A stretch of 64,000 nucleotides of DNA from Symbiodinium sp. CCMP2592 (taxonomy: Eukaryota > Sar > Dinophyceae > Suessiales > Symbiodiniaceae): NCBI GenBank assembly GCA_905221615.1, contig CAJNDT010000968.1, forward strand, positions 1,076,232-1,140,231, written 5' to 3'. The notes below the pieces were generated by a model, which worked only from the letters and a program-made list of their open reading frames with translations, was not told the origin of the DNA and did no database searches. Of the stretch, positions 9,831 to 19,620 are shown piece after piece. The position numbers and the translations under genes were made by a program. How positions within the stretch are numbered: the first letter of the stretch is position 1; every line of letters starts with the position of its first letter.

Positions 9831-11170
9831 GGCAAGGGTACCGGTGCGACCAGCGTCGCAAAGGTGCCGCAGGAGCCAGCATCGGTTTCCCTCGAAACCG
9901 CCCCTCGAACCTATGTATACGTCGGCAAGACGCCCGATGTGTATGAAGAGAATGCCATGCGTTTGAAAGGTTGCCCCGCTAGCGGCAAAGGCAGTGCTGC
10001 TACAAAAGGTAGCAAGGGCGGCGAAGCGACCCAGCCGTCGACGACAAAGGGTGGCAAGGCTACCGGTTCGAACGCAAAGGGTGGCAAGGCTTCGGGCGAT
10101 GGTGGCAAAGCTTCGAATGCAAAGGGGGGCAAGGCTACGGGCGATGGTGGCAAAGCTTCGAATGCTAAGGGTGGCAAGGCTACGTGCGATGGTGGCAAAG
10201 CTTCGGATGCTAAGGGTGGCAAGGCTTCGTGCGATGGTGGCAAAGCTTCGGATGCTAAGGGTGGCAAGGCTACGGGCGATGGTGGCAAAGCTTCGAATGC
10301 AAAGGGGGGCAAGGCTACGGGCGATGGTGGCAAAGCTTCGAATGCTAAGGGTGGCAAGGCTACGTGCGATGGTGGCAAAGCTTCGGATGCTAAGGGTGGC
10401 AAGGCTACGGGCGATGGTGGCAAAGCTTCGAATGCTAAGGGGGGCAAGGCTACGGGCGATGGTGGCAAAGCTTCGGATGCAAAGGGTGGCAAGGCTACGT
10501 GCGATGGTGGCAAAGCTTCGGATGCTAAGGGTGGCAAGGCTACGGGCGATGGTGGCAAAGCTTCGAATGCAAAGGGGGGCAAGGCTACGGGCGATGGTGG
10601 CAAAGCTTCGAATGCTAAGGGTGGCAAGGCTACGGGCGATGGTGGCAAAGCTTCGAGCGCAAAGGGTGGCAAGGCTACTGGCGATGGTGGCAAAGCTTCG
10701 AATGCAAAGGGTGGCAAGGCTACGGGCGATGGTGGCAAAGCTTCTAAGGGTGGCAAAGCAAAGGGTGGCAAAGCCAAAGGGCTGAACACAGGAAGCCCGG
10801 TGTCGAACGCCGAGGGTGATTCGAATGCTGCTGAGACCACTTTGGCTTTGGTTTGCCACACACCTCCGCCGAAGCAGGCTGCAACCGACGTGGATGAGTT
10901 GCACACTGGCACTCCACCGAGTCAATCGGTGAATCCTGCCACGAGAGCCAAGTCCAAGGGCAAGGGCCATGCAGCCAGCCCAAGCACCACGGTGGAGGCC
11001 AAGCTAGGCTCTGGAAAAGGCCAGGCGCATGCCGAGGAGATGCCGGCTGCAGGCCTGGGTGGCAAGGATGCCGCAAAGGGGGCCGGTGAAGGACGGGGCG
11101 CCAAAAGGGCGGCCGAGGATGCCGATGACCGACGAGTGCATCGCCGTGTGTCTTTCGGAGGAGGACGGAT
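9831..11170 (+). CDS. KGGKATGDGGKASNA 15-residue repeat protein
   Basis: The + frame is open from 9831 to a stop at 11,267. It has unique N-terminal sequence (PRTYVYVGKTPDVYEENAMR), 15 tandem 15-residue units rich in Lys, Gly and Ala, and a unique C-terminal part (LVCHTPPPKQAATDVDELHT, later KRAAEDADDRRVHRRVSFGG). Coding probably ends near 11,160, before a telomere-like CCCTAAACCC motif. The unit is 45 bp, so frames on both strands stay open, but only this frame continues through unique sequence at both ends. The high Lys content suggests a nucleic-acid-associated or nuclear protein; this is inference. The start lies upstream, since a stop at 9828 precedes a splice-like AAG|G. Confidence 0.6.
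10075..10760 (+). repeat. 45-bp coding minisatellite, 15 copies
   Basis: Units differ at three places: A(T/S)(G/C)D and AS(N/D/S)A. In the first seven and again in the middle, the order N,N,D recurs, suggesting a 135-bp higher-order unit. TGD units go mostly with SNA and TCD units with SDA. Confidence 0.9.
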
Positions 11171-11469
11171 CATTATAAAAGCCCTAAACCCAATATATGT
11201 AGTTCTAGTGTATGTTAGTGTATATATGTGTTCTCCGCATTGTGCTTATATAACTGCCGATAAGTGAAACATGCTACGTGATCTGTGCACTAATATCCAA
11301 TATCGTGTGCATTTGAGCTCTATGCACTACATTGTCACTATATACAGCTGGCAGTTTCGACCACCTCCGCGACCCCGAGCACACCGAAGTCACTCGCCCG
11401 ACAATATTGTTTACATGAGCTCTCTGTGTGGCATGCACTAGTGTACTTGTTGGTATAACAACTTACAAC

Positions 11470-11623
11470 CGTGACCCGTTGCCGAATTCCCAGGTCCATT
11501 CTCCGCCAAGATACAGGCATTTCGACTGTCAGTGATGGCACTGGGCCAATCCAGATGGAGCCGCTCGTGACTGCTATCGACGCCCTGATGGATCCCGAGG
11601 GAGAGCCTAAGTTGCAACTTTAA
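11470..11623 (+). CDS. Probable terminal exon
   Basis: The frame reads ISTVSDGTGPIQMEPLVTAI, then DALMDPEGEPKLQL and a stop at about 11,621-11,623. Composition is protein-like. The exon start is not resolved and the protein is unknown. Confidence 0.4.
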
Positions 11624-11781
11624 CTCCAAACGGATACATGTCCTTGCAGGTTCAATTTGTGTGCTTATATACGCCCAGACTAGAAAATCGTAGCACTAAA
11701 TAAATTTGAAGTATGTATGTGAATACATGTACAACTGGGTCTATACTTACGTGTAGTTGCACGCGCACAGACCAGACACCT

Positions 11782-12055
11782 GGTCCAATCGTTTATCTAC
11801 AAGACCCCAGAAACTAAACCTTCAACCGAAGACCCTATGTATACCATCCCCCAAACCCCTAACCCTAAACAGGTCCAACCGTTTATCTACAAGACACCAA
11901 ATCCTAAACCTTCAACCGAAGACCCTATATATACCATCCCCCAAACCCCTAACCCTAAACAGGTCCAATCGTTTATCTACAAGACGCCAACTCCTAAACC
12001 TTTAACCGAAGACCCTATAGTATACACTATTCCCCAAACCCCAAACCCTAAACCC
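11782..12055. repeat. Three 90-bp tandem repeats with telomere-like cores
   Basis: Units begin at GGTCCAA at 11,782, 11,872 and 11,962, exactly 90 bp apart. Each contains CGTTTATCTACAAGAC, then AACCGAAGACCCTAT, then CCCAAACCCCTAACCCTAAA. The third is diverged, with a 2-bp insertion, and runs into CCCAAACCCTAAACCCTA. The 90-bp period is divisible by three, so + frames stay open; I take this as a consequence of the repeat. Confidence 0.85.
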
Positions 12056-12074
12056 TATAATCCCTAAACCCAAT

Positions 12075-12295
12075 GAACATCCACCCAGGCCAGACTGCTG
12101 ACCGATGATGAGCGAGAGGCTGTTCAGGCAGCCAAGTGACGAGCCACACAATCAGCGTGCATCCTGATATCTGTGGGCTTGAGTTATATATGTCCCTGCT
12201 CAGGCTCTGTCGTCGCCCTCCCAAATCCCACTTCAGCAACGCAAAGCCTTGAACGAGAAGCTGAGACGTAGGATGAACAACGGTGCAGGCCGGCT
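12075..12295 (+). CDS. Two small probable exons
   Basis: The first (about 12,090-12,136) reads ARLLTDDEREAVQAA and is followed by GTGACG. The second (about 12,207-12,291), after a CTCAG acceptor, reads ALSSPSQIPLQQRKALNEKL and then RRRMNNGA. They look like pieces of the gene continuing at 12,492. Limits are approximate. Confidence 0.4.
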
Positions 12296-12489
12296 AATAG
12301 GTGCATGAGCTCCCATGTGGTTTAGTCAAAATTCGAACTTTCGTTAGCTGCTGCACGAGGACTTCGTAAAGGGCTCGTGGCACAATGGGCTGCCACCCCT
12401 GCTGGATCCCTGGGACGGCTGCTATTCAGCACTGTCTCTGTGTGCTTTTGGGAGAGTGTTTTGCAGTTTGATCCAGACTCCCGTAGCTC

Positions 12490-13216
12490 AGGTTCGAGTT
12501 CCTCAAGGCGTTTATGCTGGACAGAGACGGCTTGGCAACCATAGAGGTGCAGCCTTATTACGAGGAGCTTCGTGGCTGCATTACCTGTGGCTGCAGTTGA
12601 ATTTGCATTGTGGGCTTTGTCGGGGTTCACGTACTTGCTCATGAGCCGTATCTCCTAAGGTTGTCCGAGAACAAGGCCAAAGAAAAATTCCAGGAATTAC
12701 CTCTATGTGAGATCCGCGAAAAATACGAAAAGACGGCAGCAGGCAAGCGATTTATCGAGGATCTCCTCAAGAGTGCCTGCCTCAATCTTATACAGACTGC
12801 CCTTAAGGCTATACGTAGCCCACACATATTTGGCCGTTCAGCTAAGGCCAACAAGGACGCAAGCACCCCCAATCGGATGACGACGAGATGCGCATATACA
12901 AGGTTTTCGCTTCCGTGGACCTGTCAAGTTCCTCGGTGGTTGAACTGGCTACATGTTCCATGCCATGTGCACATATGTATACGGGGTCCCAGTATACACT
13001 GAACCTTGATCTGAAGGTGCAAGCATCAGCAGAGTCGGGAACAAGACGACAGCTACCGGGCAAGTCAGCAACAATCGGGCTGAACGAGCAGCTGTGGTGG
13101 AGACTTTGCAAGGCAAGGTTGCAGCAATGGGCCAGCCCGCATTGGCCGGCAGCTCGAACAAGGGTGGCAAAGGCAAGGGCAAGAATGTGAAGGGCAAGGG
13201 CAAGAAGGAGCTATAG
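12490..13216 (+). CDS. Multi-exon gene with basic Gly/Lys tail
   Basis: Four pieces read in order. (1) After GCTCAG, FEFLKAFMLDRDGLATIEVQ (12,492-12,577). (2) LPLCEIREKYEKTAAGKRFI (about 12,640-12,775). (3) PQSDDDEMRIYKVFASVDLS (about 12,865-12,950). (4) ERAAVVETLQGKVAAMGQPA followed by a Gly/Lys tail ending KGKGKKEL and a stop (about 13,017-13,216). I recognise the LKxF...LPL...YxxxxxxxFI...MxxYKVF series from dinoflagellate hypothetical proteins; its function is unknown. The stop at 13,214-13,216 could be exonic or could lie just past an unseen donor, in which case the gene would continue into the exons at 13.3-14.25 kb. Confidence 0.55.
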
Positions 13217-13299
13217 TGGGCAATTAATTAGATCTGGCACTCGATTACTAAAGTCGTCCGTGCATACCGCAAACTTCTCACACATGAAGTGCTTGTGTA

Positions 13300-13575
13300 C
13301 AGGAGTTGACGCAAGAACAAATCGACCAGCGCAGCTTCAACAAAGACCTGCAAGCGCCACCCATGTTGCAGTTGAGATTCCGATATCCATCTTGACATTG
13401 CATGATCATCGATCAGCAACGTACCTTGAGGCTGCGGGATCTTGTGGACAAGGCTGTGTCGGTTGCAGGTGGGCTGGGCAATTGTGGCCTAGCCAACCAG
13501 GAAAATGCGGTGAGCCATCTTGGGTTCATCGCCACCCGCACTGGCGAGATCCGTGACGAGACACATGTTTGCATC
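13300..13575 (+). CDS. Two probable exons, unknown protein
   Basis: About 13,303-13,395 reads ELTQEQIDQRSFNKDLQAPP after a CAG acceptor. About 13,400-13,575 reads MIIDQQRTLRLRDLVDKAVS, then NQENAVSHLGFIATRTGEIR. Composition is clearly protein-like. Either these are internal exons of the gene ending at 14,253, or a continuation of the one before. Confidence 0.45.
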
Positions 13576-13609
13576 TAGCTATTCGCTGTTGTGCCGGTTT
13601 AGACTCTAG

Positions 13610-13700
13610 ACTTACCTTAATTTAAACCCTAGGCCCCTATAGATCCTTAAACCCTATACATCCCTGAACCCTATTAACCCTTACCCCTAAACCTTAACAA
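13610..13700. repeat. Degenerate CCCTAAA-type tract
   Basis: Repeated AAACCCTA, GAACCCTA and CCCCTAAACC variants within an intron-like stretch. Confidence 0.6.
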
Positions 13701-13761
13701 AGATTGGAACCACGACTTGTCGATTTACCGAGCAGCAAGACAGCCAATCTAAACCAAGGCT

Positions 13762-14253
13762 CCAGAAGATGATCTTCAACATGGTCCCATTATCCACGTG
13801 CCTGGAAGCTATGGCAGCATACAAAGCTGACCCTCTCAAGGAAACCATGTTGCTTGTTTATGTTGACCCTGAAGTATAGGACTGGACGAACCCCTAATTC
13901 TCACTTTGAATGCAGGACTTCCAAAGCCAAGTTCTTGATGCCGAAGGGATTTGGCTGGGTCAGGAGCGTCGCTCCCCGTCGCAAGTTAACCGGATTTCGA
14001 GCCCCGTGTTTTTTGCTGATGTTGAACCGCTATGTGGCTACCTTATATTGGAATCCTAGGCAAGGCAGCTGCAAAGAGAAAGCTCGAGAAGGCAGAGAAG
14101 GCGAAGCAAGCAAAGGAGCAGGGCCAGGAAGAAGAGGAGGAGGAGTATCAGGATGAAGATTGGAATGGTGAAGACCAAGCAGTGGAGGAGCCCTGGGAAG
14201 ATGATGAAGATGGAACGACGGAAACAGCTGCTACAAAGCGTGTTCGAGTGTAG
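13762..14253 (+). CDS. Terminal exons with Lys-rich coil, acidic block and basic end
   Basis: Pieces: KMIFNMVPLSTCLEAMAAYK (about 13,765-13,873); DFQSQVLDAEGIWLGQ (from about 13,916); and a final exon from about 14,059 reading GKAAAKRKLEKAEKAKQAKE, then a Glu-rich block, then EEPWEDDEDGTTETAATKRV and a stop at 14,251-14,253. The charged coil, the acidic run and the terminal KRVRV look nuclear. The Trp-punctuated acidic block resembles the exon at 1749-2604, hinting at the same family. Function is unknown. Confidence 0.55.
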
Positions 14254-14259
14254 GCCGTA

Positions 14260-15200
14260 TGCACACTGCAAGGATCTGACATGTCGCACTGTCAATGACA
14301 GTGGCGGTTAGTTTTACGGGGCCGGGGAACCGGTTTGTTTCAGGGCATGCACAGGCAGCTGCACAGCCGAACTCAACCTTCAGGTTTATGCCATCTCCTA
14401 CATTATAGCATATATGTGCGGTCCAGGCATGTGCTGTGTGTGTGCCAGTGCTCTGTACAAGCCACAGTGCTAGTACCATGTGAATCCTGGGCAAATGTGA
14501 GTGTCTGGGTGGCTGCCGGCCGGGGTCTACGAAGCTGTGTGAACGATGTCGCAAAAGCAAATGGCTATATGTTTGTGTCGAGGCACATGTCGCATGATCC
14601 ACTGCATCGATCCAGCGGAAGCCAATGTTCCATCCATGCCTCAGCTTGGCTTCCAAATCTTGGCTTGCCTCCCAATACATGCAATGGCATCCTTCATGTA
14701 TGTATCCTTGGCGATCCAGCTTACTATGGTCTGCATGTAACCAAGAGCCCAATATCAAACCCGACACCCGCCGATAGGCCTGTACGCATACGAGTCGCTG
14801 CAACCCTAGACCCATGGTAGTCTAGACCCCCAGTAGACTACGCTGAACTTGAATTTCGATGTCAAGGAGCCTTTTGCAAAACCTTGCGGTTTGTAAAGCC
14901 AGTTTATACGTAGTCCAAATATCAGATGAACTCCAAAGCCTTGTCAGACAGGGTTCGTCAACAATACATATACTGGACTCTATTGTATAAGTGGTTAGAA
15001 TAGAAGACCTAGCACCCGAAACCAAAACTATAGAATCCCTAGCGCCCAAAATCAAAACTATAGAAGACCTAGCACCCAAAAGCAAAACTAGAAGCGCCCA
15101 AAACTAATAACCCAGGAGGTGCAAAACAACTAATTGTACAAGGCCCTCGGTCCGTCCAACGCTTGCTCGCTTGTGAGCTCGATCTGCCATGATCCATCCA
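14260..15200. other. Spacer with one weak Cys-rich candidate
   Basis: No confident exon. One frame near 14,487-14,610 encodes a Cys-rich string (CECLGGCRPG, then CERCRKSKWLYVCRGTC) whose spacing could suit a metal-binding fold, but no splice sites support it. Short CTAGACCC and AGCACCCAAAA direct repeats lie at 15,005-15,100. Confidence 0.3.
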
Positions 15201-15208
15201 GCGATTTC

Positions 15209-18200
15209 CTTTGCAATGGGATATGTGGGCACGAGACTATGTGCAGGAGACTACTGACGACGTTCTACGGCTCCTTTCCACGGGGCAGGCTTTAAAGCTT
15301 GTAGATGCTATAAATTTGATGGTTGTATGAACGTGATGATTCATCAGATTCCGCTGGACGAACTCAACCATGCCCTTGAGAAGCTTCGAAGGCTTCCGCA
15401 GGTTGTTGTGCCGTATCTTGGTTGCAATCTGGCGACCTATATATAACATCAAATGCTACAGTAGCTCGTATGTCTGAGGCCTGATTTCTTGGATCTCGCT
15501 CATGGTTTTATCAACCAAAATTCGTGGGGGCAAATGAGGGCCCTTACGCGATGGGCAGAGCGACAGAGGTGGTTCAATGTTTTGCCAAAGCCTTTCCCGA
15601 CGCCTATCTGCAGTAATCCACGTATTTGTTTGTGCTTCGTACAAAGTATGGTATCTAAGGACGAAGCTCAAAGCCGCACACAACTCAATAGCTTTCGAAT
15701 TGCACCGAATTTTGAGTGCTTGGGACATGTTCAGCCGCATGTTATAGTTGCGGTCGAGTCTCAAGGTATATGCCGATGCATCCGGGCGAAGAGAACGCCT
15801 GGTTGAGCATCATGTTCTTTTGCCGCACGAGATTATTGGCAGCTTGTACGCTGCGGGCAAGATTGGGATGGTCGCTGGGTCGGCTTCTTGCTTCAATATA
15901 CAGGCCCCGAAAGCCCAACCCATTAATTTTTAAAGTAATTCTTTTCTTCCCGTAATATAGATATACACTCTATACCCCCCCAAACCCTTCCGAACCCTCG
16001 ACCCCGCCTAAGGGCTTCTTCCTCTCCGTTGTTATCACTCCTACCATTCCTTCAGCTAGTGCAAAGGGCCCTGGGGTTTAGGAACAAGGGTTTTTGCTAC
16101 ACTTAAGGGCGGGATCAATTAGGGTTATTCGGAGTGTGCCTGATGCCAGATGCTGGGTCGTAGTGTCCAGCTTCCTCGATCCTGGGTGGCACTCTCAGTA
16201 ACAATGTAGAGGAACGGGGTCGGCTTCTAATGAAATTTCCAGGATGAGTAGTTTTAAGTGCATCGTTTGCTTGCCGTGAATATGAAGGTCTACTTCGAGT
16301 ATATACGTGTGTGTGTGTGTATGTGTATATTGTGATTTTATATCCACATATAAAGTATAAAGTCTGAAAAGATTGTAATGCAATATGTGCACATACCTGT
16401 AGATTCGAAGGGCAATCGGGAGTGTTTATACATGCAGACATGTGTGTGGGTATAGCTCCCTGATCTGAGGAACAAGATCGTTGCGACTACTGGTCAGAGC
16501 TATCTGTTACAGAGTGGTTTCGGAAGCATCCGATTCTCCAGGCCGCACTAATGCAAGTGCTCGAGTATACTAATGTCTACTCAGGCTTGACCTATACCTG
16601 AGGCTGCCGACCATCGATATTGTATCCCGCTGCGACTTTATGGCGACGGTGCCGAATCGACGAGCCACTTGGCCTATATGTTGGATCAGGATGGTGTGTG
16701 ATTAGCTTTCGAATTAATGTTGTAGCTGTGCTTGTCCTATATCGCTCAGAACATCAAAATTTCGAGTGCTTCGCACTTTTGGCTCCGCTGGGGAGATCAT
16801 CGACCATGGATTCTCGGTTTCTGCCTCTTGTGACAGCACTTAATGTCCAGAGCGCGGCGGTGAGTGCAACCGCCCTCATAAATTGCATTCACCAAGGATC
16901 AGTTGCATGAATATGCAATACCACAGTGGTGTCTGCCGCGAGATACTTCTCCAGATCCTCAAATGGTCAATGAACTGCCTGAGAAACCCAACTGCATTAC
17001 GAATGCTGATCTGCGATGGATAATTTACATTCGACTTAGATCAGTCGGTCTCAGGTACGGGAATATATCCGCATACATGCCCTTTTGGCAATGAGTTTTC
17101 GGCTTCTTATTTCCCTGACCGAATGCGAAAAGCGGGGCAGAGGATCGCTGGCCCGTACGTGGGGATCTTCGATGCGATTCAAGCAGATTTAGAGTTTGTG
17201 AAAAAGGTCTTCGGCCTTAAACGCCCTTTGAGCAGCACTAGATTGTCATTCGAGACTAAACTACTTGAAGGCTCATGGGACTTAGTAAGTAAGGTTATAA
17301 GTAGGTTATAGTTAGGGTAACCCCAGTATAGGGGACTTATAATCCCAATTATAACCTACTTACTAAGTCCCATGATCCTCTAAGTATGAGAAGGTTTGTA
17401 TATCGGGGCTAGGGGGCCGATCCAACAAAGCCTCAACTTCAGGTGATTATGGTCGCAAGATGATGTGCTTTTACTGCGAAGTGTTTTGGGTTGCATGTAT
17501 AGCTTCCGGCCATAAGAGACTAGTTGGTAGCCCGGCCTACAACCTGAGGCTCTGCAATGGACCTATGAATTTGGCGATCCCGATGGCCTTCCAAATGACC
17601 CGGAACTGTTGTATACGAATTTCGGCAGTGCTACCAAACACAGAGAAACGTGTTGTGGCGGCAAGCAGGGACTTATAATAAGGCTTTTGAGATTCAAGAC
17701 CACCATGGATATGCATAGAAGTACCATGAACCCCCGAAACCCTGACATCCCCAAATAACCCTGTGCCTAAACCCTTAACCCTAATATAAACCCAATTCAC
17801 TTAATCTTGATTCGAGGTTGCTGGATGCACACGGCGGCGACCGATTTCGTGAAATCCACGGCGCGTCACCTTTGACGCAGATCGTTGGATTCTCCCCGTG
17901 GAGTGCTTCGCAAGCATCTATTGAATTTTTATAGCTTAACATCTATGCTGTATACTCAATCCATGCAGGGATCCTGCCGGACATCATGCACTTATCGCAC
18001 CTCGCGATAATACCCGATATTGTTTTGAGCCTGTTGTTGGACCTCACGGATGGGCCTCATCGAGATGACAAGTTGAACGACCTCTTTGAGAACTACAGGT
18101 CCTTTTGCGAAAGCCAAGGCAACTGGGATCCGAATAACCCATACATTCATGGAAGTGCTACACCCTATATAATTTGGTTTTCTCTGGTTTATGGAGGAAC

Positions 18201-19228
18201 TACAATATATCGAGGAACAACCATGCATTCCTTTGAACTATAAATCAATTAACCCAGGAATAGCAGACAGGGCGCGGCGGAAGTTATTCACCACTTCGGC
18301 GCTGAAACCGCTGAGCCGTGAATATCGGCAGATCTCTCAGAAAATGATGAACGCTGCCGCCAGTCGCTTTATCATACTGTGGATGGCCGGCTACATGCTT
18401 TCAATTCTGGCCAATGACCCCGACAGCGAATTCCTACAGTACCCTCGGCTCAAATATGTTACAGTAGATGCCAAAAAATTGGAAACCCGATAGCCTCTTA
18501 AGAGTAATTTATGTACATATAAAAATATATATTTAATTATTTATATGTATATATATGGGGAATCCCAGTAATATTTTCCTTAATTGGGTTTCCAACTTTT
18601 TGGGGTTACTGTAGGACGAGCTAGAGATCAAATAGATCGAGAGGCCTGTGCATGCTGATGTGCGTTGTTTGCGCGAGCGGGCACATGCATACTAATAAGC
18701 GACTGTTCGGGATTTGATATTTGCATTCCGCTGTCCTTAAGGTTGCGTGCGGGTGTTTGCATAGCGATCTCGAAGATGGAGGAGCTTATGGCGATGTATG
18801 GGTGCCTGGATGAAAAAACATAGTGTTCAAGTCTTTAAACCCTAATTAACCCTTAAACCCTAAACCCTATATAAGTCGAACATGTTGTTTAATCCAGGCG
18901 AGTCATGCCCGCCGATGCTTCCAAAGATTTCGAGAACTACAACCTCCTTTATCGAAGCTGCTACAACAAGCTTGCGGCAACAGCTGTTGCAGCCAATATG
19001 TGCAGGTGGCCAGTGCGGCCAAAAATTCACTTCTACGACCACCTCGTATTGGATTTCCGTGTGGGTGCAGAACGCGACCAGTCCCTGAACGGACGCCTTT
19101 TTTCGAACTTCGTTAATGAAGATTTCGTACGCCGTACGAAATCCCTGGCGGTGAGTGCTCACCCAGCGTTTCTCTCGAAACATGTCCTTTTCAAATACAA
19201 GCTGCAAGCGACTCTGAGGTGGCGCTAA
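15209..19228 (+). CDS. Large multi-exon dinoflagellate family gene, function unknown
   Basis: At least twelve pieces in one order match a widespread dinoflagellate hypothetical family that I recognise. These are WDMWARDYVQETTDDVL (15,217); PLDELNHALEKLRRLPQVVV (15,327-15,446); VEHHVLLPHEIIGSLYAAGK (15,800); DYWSELSVTEWFRKHPILQA (16,480); IPLRLYGDGAESTSHLAYML (16,620); LLAPLGRSSTMDSRFLPLV (16,770); CREILLQILKWSMNCL (16,930); PYVGIFDAIQADLEFVKKVF (17,150); MMCFYCE (17,460); DPELLYTNFGSATKHRETCC (17,600); SPLTQIVGFSPWS (17,870); then the exons listed separately. The family is typically long, multi-exon and multi-copy. I know of no established function. One frame break lies near 15,327. Foldback elements sit beside two exons. 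Confidence 0.6.
17274..17374. repeat. Foldback element, type A, copy 1
   Basis: Left arm CATGGGACTTAGTAAGTA (17,274) and right arm TACTTACTAAGTCCCATG (17,357-17,374) are exact complements, and inside them AGGTTATA pairs with TATAACC. The loop carries GGGTAACCCCAGTATAGGGG. Related elements lie at 53,363-53,440 and 53,888. No transposase is present, as expected of a MITE-like element. Confidence 0.75.
17960..18140 (+). CDS. Exon of the large family gene (HLSHLA exon)
   Basis: After a CCATGCAG acceptor the frame reads ILPDIMHLSHLAIIPDIVLS, then LLLDLTDGPHRDDKLNDLFE, then NYRSFCESQG. The hydrophobic D-MHL-H-L core followed by a charged helix and NYRSFC is the most diagnostic part of this family in my reading. 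The frame stays open to 18,243, but the part after about 18,140 may be intron. Confidence 0.6.
18260..18460 (+). CDS. Exon of the large family gene
   Basis: The frame reads RRKLFTTSALKPLSREYRQI, then SQKMMNAAASRFIILWMAGY, then DPDSEFLQYPRLKY. A foldback element (18,462-18,616) begins directly behind it, so the true exon end is uncertain: the last in-frame codons to 18,493 already lie in the element's left arm. Confidence 0.55.
18462..18616. repeat. Foldback element, type B, copy 2
   Basis: Left arm TACAGTAGATGCCAAAAAAT then TTGGAAACCC; right arm GGGTTTCCAACTTTTTGG then GGTTACTGTA. The arms are imperfect complements of about 30 bp. The interior is AT-rich with a TATATA tract. It shares its outline with the hairpin at 570-660. 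Confidence 0.7.
18836..18875. repeat. CCCTAAA telomere-type tract
   Basis: Five near-consecutive units (TTAAACCCTAATTAACCC, then TTAAACCCTAAACCCTA) lie just before the final exon. This is among the least degenerate telomere-like stretches in the window. Confidence 0.7.
18898..19228 (+). CDS. Terminal exon of the large family gene
   Basis: After a TTTAATCCAG acceptor the frame reads DASKDFENYNLLYRSCYNKL, then WPVRPKIHFYDHLVLDFRV, then NFVNEDFVRRTKSLAVSAHP, then LSKHVLFKYKLQATLRWR and a stop at 19,226-19,228. The RPK-HFYDHL..., NEDF-RR and LFKY-L---LRW elements are typical of the C-terminus of this dinoflagellate family. The clean acceptor, single frame and natural end make this the best-supported exon in the left half. 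Confidence 0.68.
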
Positions 19229-19254
19229 AATCGAGTGCGGCTGAGTGATCTGGA

Positions 19255-19544
19255 TTGCTTCAATTCTTTATATATATATATATGCACACACCTAATATTT
19301 TTTCGTATGTTCTTATATATTACACTGATATCTAGAATACTTTTTAATGTAATATCTGGATATTCCCTTTTTACATATATGTATGTATGTATATATGTAT
19401 GCATTTACGTGTACTTTGCTAATAATATATATATATATATGTATATAGATATATACAAATATATAAATATACTATATATATATATATATATATCTGTATA
19501 TTTATATTTATATGTATATTCATATTTATATTTATATTTGTTTA

Positions 19545-19578
<34 letters not shown>

Positions 19579-19620
19579 CACACACAATATACACATATTC
19601 ATGTGTATGTTTTCAATCAT
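19255..19620. repeat. TA-rich microsatellite block
   Basis: Long TATATA, TATG and TATTTA tracts. The long Tyr/Ile-rich open frame across it (19,235-19,756) is a product of composition. Confidence 0.9.

Noticed and set aside
9774-10970. 398- and 333-codon - strand frames across the Lys/Gly repeat
   Set aside because: The 45-bp period keeps all frames open; only the + frame continues with protein-like sequence on both sides.
12480-12510. GGTTCGAGTTC, resembling a tRNA B box
   Set aside because: No A box at the right distance and no cloverleaf; the bases read well as exon sequence.
14680-14750. LHVCILGDPAYYGL, resembling the GDPAY block of PIF/Harbinger transposases
   Set aside because: Too short, no other transposase block or terminal repeat nearby, and no splice support.
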